Source: an uncultured Neglectibacter sp. (GTDB lineage: Bacteria; Bacillota; Clostridia; Oscillospirales; Acutalibacteraceae). Taken from it: a stretch of 58,479 nucleotides of DNA. Numbering within the stretch: position 1 is the first letter of the stretch; each line of letters begins with the position of its first letter. Below are positions 1 to 8,019 of the stretch, piece by piece. The stretch lies in the NCBI GenBank assembly GCA_937958185.1, contig CALFFN010000029.1, positions 1 to 58,479 on the forward strand, read 5' to 3'. A program made the position numbers and the translations under genes. The notes under the pieces were generated by a model. That model saw only the letters and a list, made by a program, of their open reading frames with translations. It did not search any database and was not told the origin of the DNA.

Positions 1-49
1 GAGAGGGTTCACGAGCAAAAAAGCAAAAAAGATAAAGGAACGTGGAGTT
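1..49 (+). repeat. Edge of a dispersed intergenic repeat, leader of the dockerin protein gene
   Basis: The first bases contain GAGGGTTCACGA, which is the 3' end of the intergenic element found complete at 44421-44740, where it also ends just upstream of a start codon. An A-rich stretch and a GTGGAG ribosome site follow before the ATG at 50. The rest of the element lies outside the window. Confidence 0.45.
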
Positions 50-1429
50 ATGAGGGGCGAGGGAAATCGGAAAGGAACAGTCGCGGGAGCGGCGTTTTTT
101 CTTTTTGCGGCGATTCTCCTTGCTGTGGTCTGTGTTTTGCTGGGCAGCGTACAAAAGGAAACGCTTCCCAGCGTGCTCGTCCTGCCGGACGAAGAAGAAA
201 GCTACCTGCCCATTCTCACGGCGGAGCGGGGAGGAAAGGTGCTGCTGGTCTGCTCCGGGAGAGAAGATACCCTGCTGCTTCGATTGGACAGAGCAGGTCA
301 GGTGGAGCTGAAAAAGAAGCTGCCGGTCTTTTCCTCCTGGGCGGCGGTGCGGGTGTCTTCCCTGCTTGTCCGGGAAGACACCGGCAACAGCACGGCTCTG
401 ACCGCTTATAACACGGAAAATTTCATGGAAGTTTCCTGCTTGCCGCTGCCCTGCCGCTCCGATGAAATGATTCAGTTCGATTGCGACCCTGATGGAAACA
501 TTTATTATTCCCGCGCTCAAACGCCCGCGATTTTACACGCGCTTCCTTCCGCCGGAGGGGAACGGCAGCGGGAGTTCCCCGGCTCTGTGGATTTTTTGGA
601 AACCGCTGAAGACGGCAGCCTGCTTGTGTTTGCGGGCGGAAAGCTGTTTTTCGGGGAAGGGGAAGATTTTCAGGAAATTTCCTGCCTTTCTCCGCCCTGG
701 AAGAGGTTGTCCAGCACGATGGTCCTGGACCGGGACGGCGTGGTTTCCGATCTGCGGGAGGAAGAGGAAAACTACCTGCTCTTCCCGCGGTTTCGCTGTT
801 CGGAATATATCTACGATACTTTTTCTTTTTGCCTTGACGGCGAAAATTATCTGATTTTGTCGAATACCGCCGGTACAGTGACCCGCTACAGTGCCGATGG
901 CACAGCCAGAGATACCTGCCATCTTCCTCATACCGCTTTAGGCGTGTGTCCGGCAGGGGCGGTTTTCCGGGAAAAGGACGGACTGCATTTCAGCGCCTTT
1001 GCTTTTTCGCCGGAAATCAGCACGCCCGAACCCTCCCCGCCCTCCGAACCTGTGCCCGAGGAGCCGCCGCTCAAGATGGAGGGCAGCTATCTGCTGCTGT
1101 CCGCCGGAACCACCGTGCCGGAGCTGCGGGAACTGTTCCGCCCGGAATCCGTGGAAGTCTTTGATCTTTCCGGCAGACCCCTGTACCGCGGCAGTTTGGT
1201 AACGGGAATGACAGTGGAGGGCTGGACGGTGGTCGTCCTGGGGGACTGCAACGGCACGGGCACGGTAAACAGCGCCGACCTGCGGGTGGCAATGACCATG
1301 CTCCTTGCCGATACCCCGGTGGACGATCCCAGCTCCCGCGCTGCCGATCTGAACCATAACGGTGAGCTGGACACGGAAGACCTTGTGCTGATGAACCAGC
1401 TGGCATATCACGGCAAACTTGACCGATAA
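50..1429 (+). CDS. Membrane-anchored extracytoplasmic protein with C-terminal dockerin-like domain
   Basis: The product is 459 residues. Residues about 11-32 form a single hydrophobic segment that should act as an uncleaved anchor or signal peptide. The middle is a long beta-rich region without a family I recognise; residues about 320-335 are a Pro/Glu/Ser-rich linker. The last 62 residues hold two calcium-loop repeats, DCNGTGTVNSAD (399-410) and DLNHNGELDTED (433-444), each followed by a helix, which is the type I dockerin pattern. Dockerins bind cohesins in cellulosomes or in other surface complexes of Ruminococcaceae. No cohesin gene is in the window. The start at 50 has GTGGAG upstream, and a strong bidirectional terminator follows the stop. 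The dockerin call is firm; the role of the rest is unknown. Confidence 0.8.
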   Translation: MRGEGNRKGTVAGAAFFLFAAILLAVVCVLLGSVQKETLPSVLVLPDEEESYLPILTAERGGKVLLVCSGREDTLLLRLDRAGQVELKKKLPVFSSWAAVRVSSLLVREDTGNSTALTAYNTENFMEVSCLPLPCRSDEMIQFDCDPDGNIYYSRAQTPAILHALPSAGGERQREFPGSVDFLETAEDGSLLVFAGGKLFFGEGEDFQEISCLSPPWKRLSSTMVLDRDGVVSDLREEEENYLLFPRFRCSEYIYDTFSFCLDGENYLILSNTAGTVTRYSADGTARDTCHLPHTALGVCPAGAVFREKDGLHFSAFAFSPEISTPEPSPPSEPVPEEPPLKMEGSYLLLSAGTTVPELRELFRPESVEVFDLSGRPLYRGSLVTGMTVEGWTVVVLGDCNGTGTVNSADLRVAMTMLLADTPVDDPSSRAADLNHNGELDTEDLVLMNQLAYHGKLDR

Positions 1430-1432
1430 CAG

Positions 1433-1479
1433 AAAAAGCACCTGCTCCTGGGAAGCTTCCCCAGAGCAGGTGCGCTTTT
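1433..1479. terminator. Bidirectional rho-independent terminator
   Basis: GCACCTGCTC pairs with GAGCAGGTGC and is flanked by A-rich and T-rich tracts. It lies between two convergent genes (dockerin protein on plus, asparagine synthetase on minus), so it can serve both. Confidence 0.85.
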
Positions 1480-3331
1480 ACAGCCTCACATAGATGTTGT
1501 AGTGTAGCAGCCAGTAATTGATCTGGAGCAGGTACGCCAAAAGCTGGGGTCCTGCCATGAGCTGACCGAACCAGGGCTTGCCGTAGTCGAAGCTTTCCGT
1601 CAGCAGGGAACGGGCGGCTTCCTCGGACAGCAGCTTGTGAATGGGCTGGGAGCTGTCCCGGAGCACGTAACCCAGCCGGCGCTTCAGATCCTGCTCATAG
1701 GCGGGGTCGTAGGTTTTGGGATAGGGGCTTTTCCGGCGCTCCAGCACATCTTCCGGCAGCAGCCCCCGGGCGGCGTCCCGCAGGAGTCCCTTTGTCCTGC
1801 CCCCGGGGCACTTAAATTCCCAGGGGGTGTTGAACACGTACTGCGCCAGCCGGTGGTCGGCATAGGGCACGCGGACCTCCAGCCCGCTCCACATGCTGCA
1901 CCTGTCTTTTCGGTCCAGCAGGGTGGACATGAACCATTTGATGTTCAAATAGGATATCTGCCGCATTCTAAGCTGTTCCGGGGTTTCATTGCCCAGCACG
2001 GGCACGGCGTCCAGCGTTTCCTGCAATCTTGAGTTTACATAATTCTCCAATCCGATGGCTTCCAGCACTTCGGGCTTCAACAGGGAGGAGCGGGTATCCA
2101 GATTGTTGGACCAGGGGAAGTGCGCGCCGTCAAACATTTCCCGGCGGTGGAACCAGGGGTAGCCGCCAAAAATCTCATCGGCGCATTCGCCGCACAGCGC
2201 CACCACATGGCGCTTTTTTACCTGCCTGCAGAAATACAGCAGGGAGCCGTCAATGTCGGACATTCCCGGCAGATCCTTGGCAATGACCCCCTCAAACAGG
2301 GAATCCTCCAGATGCTCCTTTTCGCAGAGCAGAGTGGTGTGCCGGGTGCGGAGAGCGGAGCTGACCTTCAGCGCCCAGCTTTCGTCCCGGTCCGGCTGGA
2401 AGGAGGAGGGGCGGAAATTTTCCTCGTTGCCCTCAAATTCAAAGGAATAGGTGGAAAGCTTCTCGCCCCGGCTTTCCAGCACCTGCGCGGCAATGGCGGT
2501 CACCACGCTGGAATCCAGCCCGCCGGACAGGAAAGTGCACAGGGGCACGTCGGAGATCATCTGCCGCTCCACCGTGTCCAGCAGCAGCTCCCGCACCTGC
2601 CGTACCGTAGTGTCGTAATCGTCCTCGTGGGGGGCGGCCTGCAGGTCAAAATAGCGCCTGTCCCGGAAGCCTTCCCGGTCAAAAACAGCCGTGTGACCGG
2701 GCTTCAGCTCGGAAATGCCCTCAAACACGCCGCAGCCCGGGGTCCTGGCAGGACCCAGCCCGAAAATCTCGCAAATTCCATTTTTATCCAGCACCGGGTT
2801 GACCCCCGGGAACTCGAACAGCGCCTTGATCTCCGAGGCAAACGCCAGCCGGTCGCCCTGTAGGGTATAGAACAGAGGCTTCACGCCGAAACGGTCCCGG
2901 CAGAGAAAGGTGCGCTGCCGCGGCACATCGTCCACGGCAAAGGCGAAAATGCCGTTGAGCTTTTCGGCGCAGTCCTCCCCAAAGCACAGGTATGCGTTCA
3001 GCACCACCTCGGTGTCGCAATTGGTCTCGAACACATAGCCCTGTGCTTCCAGCTCGCTGCGAAGCTCCGGGGCATTGTATATCTCGCCGTTGTAGGCGAT
3101 GGTGAACTCCGCTCCGTCCCGCCGGACAGTCATGGGCTGGGCGCCGTTTTCCGGGTCGATAATGGCAAGCCGGGCGTGCCCCAAAGCGCAGTGCGCCGAA
3201 ACATGGGCGCCGCTGTCGTCGGGACCGCGGTGGGAAATGCGCCGCGCCATTCGCCGGGCAAGGGCGATCCATAAGTATTTTTCATCTGTCAGGCTGTCAC
3301 TGTAATCGCTGAAACCAGCGAAACCACACAT
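1478..3331 (-). CDS. asnB: Asparagine synthase (glutamine-hydrolysing)
   Basis: The 617-residue protein makes asparagine from aspartate, glutamine and ATP in the cytosol. It starts MCGFAGF, giving the N-terminal nucleophile Cys2 of a class II glutamine amidotransferase domain (about 1-200, with RISHRGPDDSG and IAYNGEIYN). The ATP-pyrophosphatase motif SGGLDSS is at 269-275 and begins the C-terminal synthetase domain. Length and motif order match AsnB of Firmicutes. The start follows a GGGGG ribosome site. It stands alone, convergent with the dockerin gene and divergent from the acetyltransferase. The family also contains enzymes that amidate other substrates, such as cell-wall precursors, but nothing here points that way. 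Confidence 0.93.
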   Translation of the reverse strand: MCGFAGFSDYSDSLTDEKYLWIALARRMARRISHRGPDDSGAHVSAHCALGHARLAIIDPENGAQPMTVRRDGAEFTIAYNGEIYNAPELRSELEAQGYVFETNCDTEVVLNAYLCFGEDCAEKLNGIFAFAVDDVPRQRTFLCRDRFGVKPLFYTLQGDRLAFASEIKALFEFPGVNPVLDKNGICEIFGLGPARTPGCGVFEGISELKPGHTAVFDREGFRDRRYFDLQAAPHEDDYDTTVRQVRELLLDTVERQMISDVPLCTFLSGGLDSSVVTAIAAQVLESRGEKLSTYSFEFEGNEENFRPSSFQPDRDESWALKVSSALRTRHTTLLCEKEHLEDSLFEGVIAKDLPGMSDIDGSLLYFCRQVKKRHVVALCGECADEIFGGYPWFHRREMFDGAHFPWSNNLDTRSSLLKPEVLEAIGLENYVNSRLQETLDAVPVLGNETPEQLRMRQISYLNIKWFMSTLLDRKDRCSMWSGLEVRVPYADHRLAQYVFNTPWEFKCPGGRTKGLLRDAARGLLPEDVLERRKSPYPKTYDPAYEQDLKRRLGYVLRDSSQPIHKLLSEEAARSLLTESFDYGKPWFGQLMAGPQLLAYLLQINYWLLHYNIYVRL

Positions 3332-3376
3332 AGCAAAACCCCCTTCGCCTTTATTCTATGCAGAACGCGGGAAATG

Positions 3377-3405
3377 TTGCAGCGGCGCGGGCAATATGCT
3401 ATACT
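3377..3405 (+). promoter_or_regulatory. Sigma-A promoter of the acetyltransferase gene
   Basis: TTGCAG-N17-TATACT. Transcription would begin near 3412, so the in-frame ATG at 3358 cannot be the start; this supports the ATG at 3451. Confidence 0.7.
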
Positions 3406-3450
3406 GGTGCCCGGGAAATTTTTGATATGTCATGGAGAGGAAAAAATGAA

Positions 3451-3933
3451 ATGTTGAGAATAGAAAAGGTGACGGCAAACAATGTGTGGGAAATTTTGAA
3501 GCTGCGGGTAGGGGAAGGGCAGAAAAGCTTTGTGGCAGGCAATGACGTCAGTATCATTGAAGCGTATACGACCATTACGGGCGGCGGGTACGCCTTTCCC
3601 TTCGGCGTGTATGACGGCGACACCCCGGTAGGATTTTTCATGGTGGGCTTCGACACGGACGAATACTGGGAAAATCCCCCGGAGATCGCGAAAAATAATT
3701 ACAACCTGTGGCGGCTGATGATAGACGAGCGTTACCAGAACAGGGGCTACGGGAAAGAAACCATGGGGCTGGCGCTGGACTTTATCAGGACGCAGCCCTG
3801 CGGCAAAGCGGAATACTGCTGGCTTTCCTATGAGCCGGAAAACGAGGTCGCCCGCAGATTGTACTATTCTTTCGGCTTCCGGGAAACCGGGGACATGGAC
3901 GAAGAGGAAGTCATTGCGGCGTTAAAGCTGTAG
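3451..3933 (+). CDS. GNAT-family N-acetyltransferase
   Basis: The 160-residue product is a GCN5-related acetyltransferase, which moves acetyl from acetyl-CoA to an amine. The acetyl-CoA-binding motif A is seen as RYQNRGYGKETMGLALDF in the middle, followed by the typical YEPENEVARRLYYSFGFRETG C-terminal part. The N-terminal stretch (RVGEGQKSFVA.. SIIEAY) resembles the BltD/PaiA-type spermine and spermidine acetyltransferases, so a polyamine substrate is possible but not shown. I chose the ATG at 3451 because GGAGAGG lies 10 bases upstream and the promoter lies between this ATG and the earlier in-frame one at 3358. Confidence 0.85.
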   Translation: MLRIEKVTANNVWEILKLRVGEGQKSFVAGNDVSIIEAYTTITGGGYAFPFGVYDGDTPVGFFMVGFDTDEYWENPPEIAKNNYNLWRLMIDERYQNRGYGKETMGLALDFIRTQPCGKAEYCWLSYEPENEVARRLYYSFGFRETGDMDEEEVIAALKL

Positions 3934-4087
3934 AGAAAAAATAGTCGCGCCGGATCATCGGATACCTGGCGCGATCGTGGTCAGGCTGCGCAAGCCTGCG
4001 GGGGAGCCGGCGGCGCCTGAGCGTTTGATTTTCAGCGTTCCCAATGGCAGCGCGCCGGAAAGTCCCCTGATTTTTTCAGGCAAGGGC

Positions 4088-4116
4088 TTGACAAACGGGG
4101 AAAGAAGAAGTAATAT
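4088..4116 (+). promoter_or_regulatory. Sigma-A promoter of the TetR gene
   Basis: TTGACA-N17-TAATAT, with a perfect -35 hexamer, 114 bases upstream of the GTG start. A small hairpin (CCTGA / TCAGG with a T loop, about 4066-4081) lies just before it. The rest of 3934-4087 shows no gene. Confidence 0.65.
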
Positions 4117-4229
4117 GGCATTGAAAGATACCGTCAGTCGGTATGAAAAGGAACAGAAGAAGAAAACTGATTTTTGCCTATTTTTTCACTTATCTTCGCT
4201 TATCTTAAAATATAGAGGAGGGCTTTCCC

Positions 4230-4892
4230 GTGGCTCGGAATAAGTACCCGGAAGAGACTGTGCGGAAAATTCTGGAAGTTTCCCGGCGGCTGTTTTTGGA
4301 AAAGGGATACGAAAAAACGTCGATACAGGATATTGTGAACGCGCTGGGAATGTCCAAGGGCGCGATCTATCACCATTTTCCCTCGAAAGAAGCGCTGCTG
4401 GTGGCAGTGGTGGACAGCTTCTATTCTCAGGAGGACTGGTTCAAAGCTATTGCTCAGGACCCCTCAAAGAATGGGCTGGAAAAGCTGCGGGAGGTATTCC
4501 TTCATGAGGTCGCCAGCGAGGAAAAGCTGCAAATGGATAACCTGTATTTCGCCCGGCAGACCGACCCGGAATTTTTTCTGAAAAATTTGCAGTTGAATGT
4601 AAATTCGGCGGCGGTGGATATTTCCCGGCTGATCGAGGAGGGGAACCGGGACGGCTCGCTGCGGGTGGACCACCCGCTGGAAACGGCGGAAATGATGATG
4701 GTGCTGTTCAACGTGTGGCTGTCGCTGTTCGCGGAGAGCCGGGAAAAATTTATTCGCATGGTAGAGGTGACCGGGCAAAGCTTTGCGGCAATGGGTATCC
4801 CGCTGTTCAACGAGGAGCTGACTGTCCGAATGCTTGCCTATTATGACGCCGTGCTGAAGCACAGCGAAATTTTTGAGAAAGAAGCGCCGTAA
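4230..4892 (+). CDS. TetR/AcrR-family transcriptional regulator
   Basis: The 220-residue protein has the TetR helix-turn-helix at about residues 9-55 (TSIQDIVNALGMSKGAIYHH F.SKEALL) and a helical ligand-binding and dimerisation region after it. The start is GTG, preceded by GAGGAGG at 4215-4221. TetR proteins usually repress a neighbouring exporter until a ligand binds. The next gene downstream is an MFS exporter, and a near-perfect palindrome of TetR-operator type lies between them at 5303-5327, so this is the likely pair. The ligand cannot be read from the sequence. Confidence 0.9.
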   Translation: MARNKYPEETVRKILEVSRRLFLEKGYEKTSIQDIVNALGMSKGAIYHHFPSKEALLVAVVDSFYSQEDWFKAIAQDPSKNGLEKLREVFLHEVASEEKLQMDNLYFARQTDPEFFLKNLQLNVNSAAVDISRLIEEGNRDGSLRVDHPLETAEMMMVLFNVWLSLFAESREKFIRMVEVTGQSFAAMGIPLFNEELTVRMLAYYDAVLKHSEIFEKEAP

Positions 4893-4946
4893 ATTTTAGA
4901 TTTTCCCGATTGCTTTTCCGCTGGCGCAGGGCAAAAGCATTCCGGC

Positions 4947-5118
4947 TTTCGCCACAAATATAGATGGTGAGCGCGAGCCCCAGGAAAGAAAACGGAAAAA
5001 TGCGGGGTTCGCGGCTTGCCTACCGCAGGCGCGGATTTCGCCATAAAGCAGAAGGTTTAGCGCGAGCCACTCAGAGAAAGCAAAGAAAAACCTGCGGTTC
5101 GCGACTCGCCCGCCGCTA
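4947..5118. repeat. Diverged 89-bp tandem duplication
   Basis: Two units, 4947-5028 and 5036-5118, each begin with TTTCGCCA and share GCGCGAGCC, an AAAGAAAA-type stretch, and CGG.GTTCGCG..T.GCC..CCGC in the same order. Neither unit codes for protein. Confidence 0.65.
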
Positions 5119-5183
5119 GGTGAAAATGATCGTAAACGATCATCACAGAGAACCCCTGAGGGCAGCGTTTCTCCAAAGGGCAA

Positions 5184-5235
5184 AAACCTGTGGTCGGGTG
5201 AAGTGGAGTCCTTCTATGCGGAGCCGCTTCACGAT
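5184..5235 (+). repeat. Copy of dispersed intergenic element (GGTCGGG...TTCACGA)
   Basis: GTGGTCGGGTGA is followed about 30 bases later by CGCTTCACGA, the same order as at 8611-8660 and 44421-44740. It is a degenerate copy. Confidence 0.5.
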
Positions 5236-5302
5236 GGAACATACTGCCGGAAAAGTGTTCCCGTGAAAAGTCAGGATTTCTCTGGCTTTTTCTTTCCAGA
5301 AT

Positions 5303-5327
5303 ATACATACCGACAGCCGGTATGTAT
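5303..5327. promoter_or_regulatory. Putative TetR operator
   Basis: ATACATACCG and CGGTATGTAT form a perfect 10-bp inverted repeat around ACAGC. A possible promoter overlaps it on the plus strand (TATACA at 5302, N17, TATTAT at 5325), so a bound repressor would block polymerase. It lies between tetR and the MFS gene, about 255 bases before the MFS start. Confidence 0.7.
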
Positions 5328-5423
5328 TATAGAACGGCAAAGGGAAGTTTCTTTCCAAACAAAAGAACGACCGTGAAAGCCTGCTTCCTAACTAAAAAAC
5401 AATTACAGAAAACCTGTTGGCTA

Positions 5424-5491
5424 GCCGAAAAGCGCTGTAAAGACCAACTTTCTGCCTGAAAATCGGGCAATCACGGGGGCGCTTTTCCGGC
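5424..5491 (+). promoter_or_regulatory. Structured leader upstream of the MFS exporter
   Basis: GCCGAAAAGCGC (5424-5435) can pair with GCGCTTTTCCGGC (5479-5491), leaving one bulge and a 43-base interior. A second small hairpin (ACGCC / GGCGT, about 5531-5547) follows. The placement in the 5' leader suggests RNA-level control, but no known riboswitch class is recognised. Confidence 0.45.
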
Positions 5492-5585
5492 AAGGGGCGG
5501 CAATTTTCAAAACGCTTAGCAAAGATTCCACGCCACGCGGCGTGCCAGCAAAAGCTTCATTTTACTGTTAAGGAGATGTTATGTG

Positions 5586-6845
5586 ATGGAACAGAGCACA
5601 GAGAAGCGGGGCAGCCTCAGGGGGCTGTTCCAGCGGGATTTTACCCTGATGGTGGTCGGGCAGGTCATTTCCCTGTTTGGCAACGGCATTTTGCGGTTCG
5701 CCCTATCCATGGCGGTGCTGGATATGACAGGCTCGCCGGCGCAGTTCGCCGGGATTTCCGCCCTGTCCATGGCGCCCACGGTGCTGCTGTCGCCCTTTGG
5801 GGGGCTGCTGGCGGACAGGGTCAGCCGGAAAGGGATCATGGCTGCGCTGGACTTCCTTACGTCCGGGCTGCTGCTGGTCTTCTTTCTGGCTTTCCAGGTA
5901 TATTCAGAAGTGCTTCTCATCGGCGGCGTGATGATGGCGCTGGCGGTGATCCAGTCCTTTTATTCCCCGGCGGTGAATTCCAGCATTCCCCTGCTGGCGG
6001 AGGAAGAACATCTGGCGGCGGCAAACGGGGTCGTTACCCAGGGCAGCGCCTTGGCGAACCTGTTCGGACCTGTGCTGGGCGGTCTGCTGTACGGGCTGTT
6101 TGGGCTGGGAATGATCCTGCCCGTAAGCATCGTCTGCTTTTTCCTGTCCGCCGTGATGGAATGTTTCCTGCATATCCCCTATGAAAAAAGACCTGCGGAA
6201 GGCGGCGTGCTGCGGACGATGAAAGCGGATTTTGGGGCGGCGCTGCAATTTTTGACCGGGGAAAGAAAGGGGCTGCTTCAGGTGCTGCTGGTGGTTGCCG
6301 GGCTGAACCTGTTTTTCTCGCCGATGATGAACGTGGGGCTGCCCTGCCTTGTAAAGCTTCGGCTGGGGCTTCCCGATCTGCTGTACGGCGTGGCGGAAGC
6401 AGCGCTGAGCGTGGGCATGATCCTGGGCGGAATGCTTTCCGGCGCGGCGTCAAAGCGGGTGAAAACCAGCCAGATGCACCGCTTTTTACTGCTGGTCGGC
6501 ATAATGACCCTGCCCATGGGGCTGGCGGTAGTTTCGGGCGCCGCGCCGCATTTCTCCTTTGGTGTGCTTCTGGTCAGCGTCGCGGTGCTGATGGGCAGCT
6601 GCACCATTTTCAACGTGACGGCGCAGACGCTGCTTCAGAAAATGACCCCGCCGGAGCTGCTGGGCAAGGTGATGGCGGTGACCATGACCGCCGCCATGTG
6701 CGCCATGCCCCTGGGACAGGCGCTGTACGGGCTGCTGTTTGACTGGGCGGGGAAGCTTGCCTGTCTGGTGGTCTGGTTCGCCGGGCTCATGTGCGTTTTG
6801 CTGGCGCTGCCCATGAAGAAATTTCTGAAAACGCTGGAAGAATAA
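5586..6845 (+). CDS. MFS drug-efflux transporter
   Basis: About 419 residues with roughly twelve hydrophobic segments, typical of the major facilitator superfamily. The loop after the second segment contains GGLLADRVSRKG, the MFS motif A, and a long central loop (KRPAEGGVLRTMKADFG) separates the two halves. The overall pattern (QVISLFGNG.. early, PALLGKVMAV-like late motif) fits the DHA3 group of macrolide and tetracycline exporters such as MefA. It should export a toxic compound by proton antiport. A GTG at 5583 directly precedes the ATG at 5586; both follow AAGGAG at 5570-5575. Control by the upstream TetR protein is likely. Confidence 0.88.
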   Translation: MEQSTEKRGSLRGLFQRDFTLMVVGQVISLFGNGILRFALSMAVLDMTGSPAQFAGISALSMAPTVLLSPFGGLLADRVSRKGIMAALDFLTSGLLLVFFLAFQVYSEVLLIGGVMMALAVIQSFYSPAVNSSIPLLAEEEHLAAANGVVTQGSALANLFGPVLGGLLYGLFGLGMILPVSIVCFFLSAVMECFLHIPYEKRPAEGGVLRTMKADFGAALQFLTGERKGLLQVLLVVAGLNLFFSPMMNVGLPCLVKLRLGLPDLLYGVAEAALSVGMILGGMLSGAASKRVKTSQMHRFLLLVGIMTLPMGLAVVSGAAPHFSFGVLLVSVAVLMGSCTIFNVTAQTLLQKMTPPELLGKVMAVTMTAAMCAMPLGQALYGLLFDWAGKLACLVVWFAGLMCVLLALPMKKFLKTLEE

Positions 6846-6864
6846 AAGTTTTTGAGAATTCAGT

Positions 6865-6900
6865 GAGAAACCGCCCCTGCGAAAGCAGGGGCGGTTTCTC
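6865..6900. terminator. Bidirectional terminator
   Basis: A perfect 16-bp stem closed by a GAAA tetraloop, with a TTTCTC end and a T-rich approach on both strands. It sits between the convergent MFS and lipoprotein genes. Confidence 0.9.
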
Positions 6901-6914
6901 ATACAGATAGTTTC

Positions 6915-7697
6915 TTAAAACTCCCAGTCGGCGAAAAACAGATGGGTGCGCTGATCCGTCCTGCTCTGGTCTTCCGGGGAAAGCCCCTTGTACCACAGCA
7001 GCCAGCTCATAATCTGCTCCCGGCTTTCCAGACCGCTGTCCGAGGTATCCGGCTGGTCAAAATAGTGCTGCCACCAGGCGGCAGGAGAGAAAACGTGCTC
7101 TTCCACCGCCTTTACCACGCCGGGGTCGATGTCTTTCAGCTTTTCGGGCAGCTCTTTTTCGTCGTAGACCTCCGGCGGGGCGATGGGCAGGGAGCTGACG
7201 AGAGCCTGCTCCTCCGGGGAGAGAGCCGCGAAATCCCGGAGCGCGGCAAGTGCCGCCGTCTGCGAGCTTTTGGGGTCATGCTCCGGCAGGGAACAGAATT
7301 GGCTCCACCAAAGCTGGGCTTGCCCGCCGGAATAGGTCTCCACCGTTTGCAGCACGGCTTCGTCCTGCTCTGCCATCACCGCCGCCACGTCCGCTTCGGA
7401 AAAGCAGCCAAAGCCCCAGGGGCGGTAACCCAGCATTTCCTTGTCTTCATCGCTGCGCGCGGCGTACCAGAGGAGCCAGTCCTGCACCTCGTTCTGCTGT
7501 TCCTCCGGCAGGGCGGCGTAGCCCTCCTGCCATCTGTCCGGCGGGGGCATGAACGCCTCCACCAGCGCGTTCCTGTCGGCTTCGGAAAGCCCGGCGGGCG
7601 CTTCGGAAGAAACTGCCCGGGACCGCCCCGCCTTACAGCTGCACAGGAAAAGCAAAAGGCAGGCAATGATCCCAATCTGGCACAAATGTTTTTTCAT
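6915..7697 (-). CDS. Predicted lipoprotein of unknown function
   Basis: 260 residues. The N-terminus MKKHLCQIGIIACLLLFLCSC is a lipoprotein signal with a Cys in the lipobox (about residue 21), so the mature protein is tethered outside the membrane. The rest is rich in Trp, Glu and Gln and probably helical. It contains repeats of a pattern like W..WY....ED (WLLWYAARSDEDKE, WLLWYKGLSPEDQS), which suggests an internal duplication. I do not recognise a family. It is the last gene of a minus-strand cluster with the two small membrane proteins and overlaps the start of the preceding gene by 4 bases. Confidence 0.75.
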   Translation of the reverse strand: MKKHLCQIGIIACLLLFLCSCKAGRSRAVSSEAPAGLSEADRNALVEAFMPPPDRWQEGYAALPEEQQNEVQDWLLWYAARSDEDKEMLGYRPWGFGCFSEADVAAVMAEQDEAVLQTVETYSGGQAQLWWSQFCSLPEHDPKSSQTAALAALRDFAALSPEEQALVSSLPIAPPEVYDEKELPEKLKDIDPGVVKAVEEHVFSPAAWWQHYFDQPDTSDSGLESREQIMSWLLWYKGLSPEDQSRTDQRTHLFFADWEF

Positions 7698-8014
7698 TCG
7701 GATTCCCCCTTTATTTTGTCAGGCTTTTCCCATTCTTCATCATGGAAAACCTTCGGACCGACAGGCTCTTCCGGGCGATACGACTTTTCCAGTTTTTCGT
7801 CCCGAATGATTCCAACAATTGCCTGAAGCAGAAAAAAGAGAACCAAAGCGATATACAGTGACCAAAAGACTATCATCAAATAGGGCGGGTCGTGGGTTTC
7901 CCAGCCCTTTTCCCAAATGTATTGCAACAGGTTCAAAACCCCGACTATCAGGAAGCAGCACATTGACGTGATCCTCCGAAGATGATCGTTGTTCCTGCGA
8001 AACCACGCGCGCAT
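7694..8014 (-). CDS. Small two-helix membrane protein (paralogue 1)
   Basis: 106 residues with two hydrophobic segments (about 15-32 and 46-70) and a charged C-terminal tail containing VFHDEEWEKPDK. It begins MRAWFRRN, close to MRKWFSRN of the next upstream gene, and the two share spacing, the DE....K stretch and the VFHDEEW tail, so they are tandem duplicates. GGAAGGGG precedes the ATG. Its stop overlaps the lipoprotein start, pointing to one operon. No function is known to me. Confidence 0.75.
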   Translation of the reverse strand: MRAWFRRNNDHLRRITSMCCFLIVGVLNLLQYIWEKGWETHDPPYLMIVFWSLYIALVLFFLLQAIVGIIRDEKLEKSYRPEEPVGPKVFHDEEWEKPDKIKGESE

Positions 8015-8019
8015 GAAAT

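Larger units (their letters stand above)
4893..5582. other. 690-bp noncoding region between tetR and the MFS exporter
   Basis: I see no gene here. It holds a diverged 89-bp tandem duplication, a GATC-centred dyad (ATGATCGT-AA-ACGATCAT, 5126-5143), one copy of the dispersed GGTCGGG...TTCACGA element (about 5184-5235), a TetR-type operator and a structured leader. These are listed separately. Confidence 0.7.

Noticed and set aside
3977..4243. Possible 88-residue protein before the TetR gene
   Set aside because: No ribosome site, no recognisable features, and the tetR promoter lies inside it.
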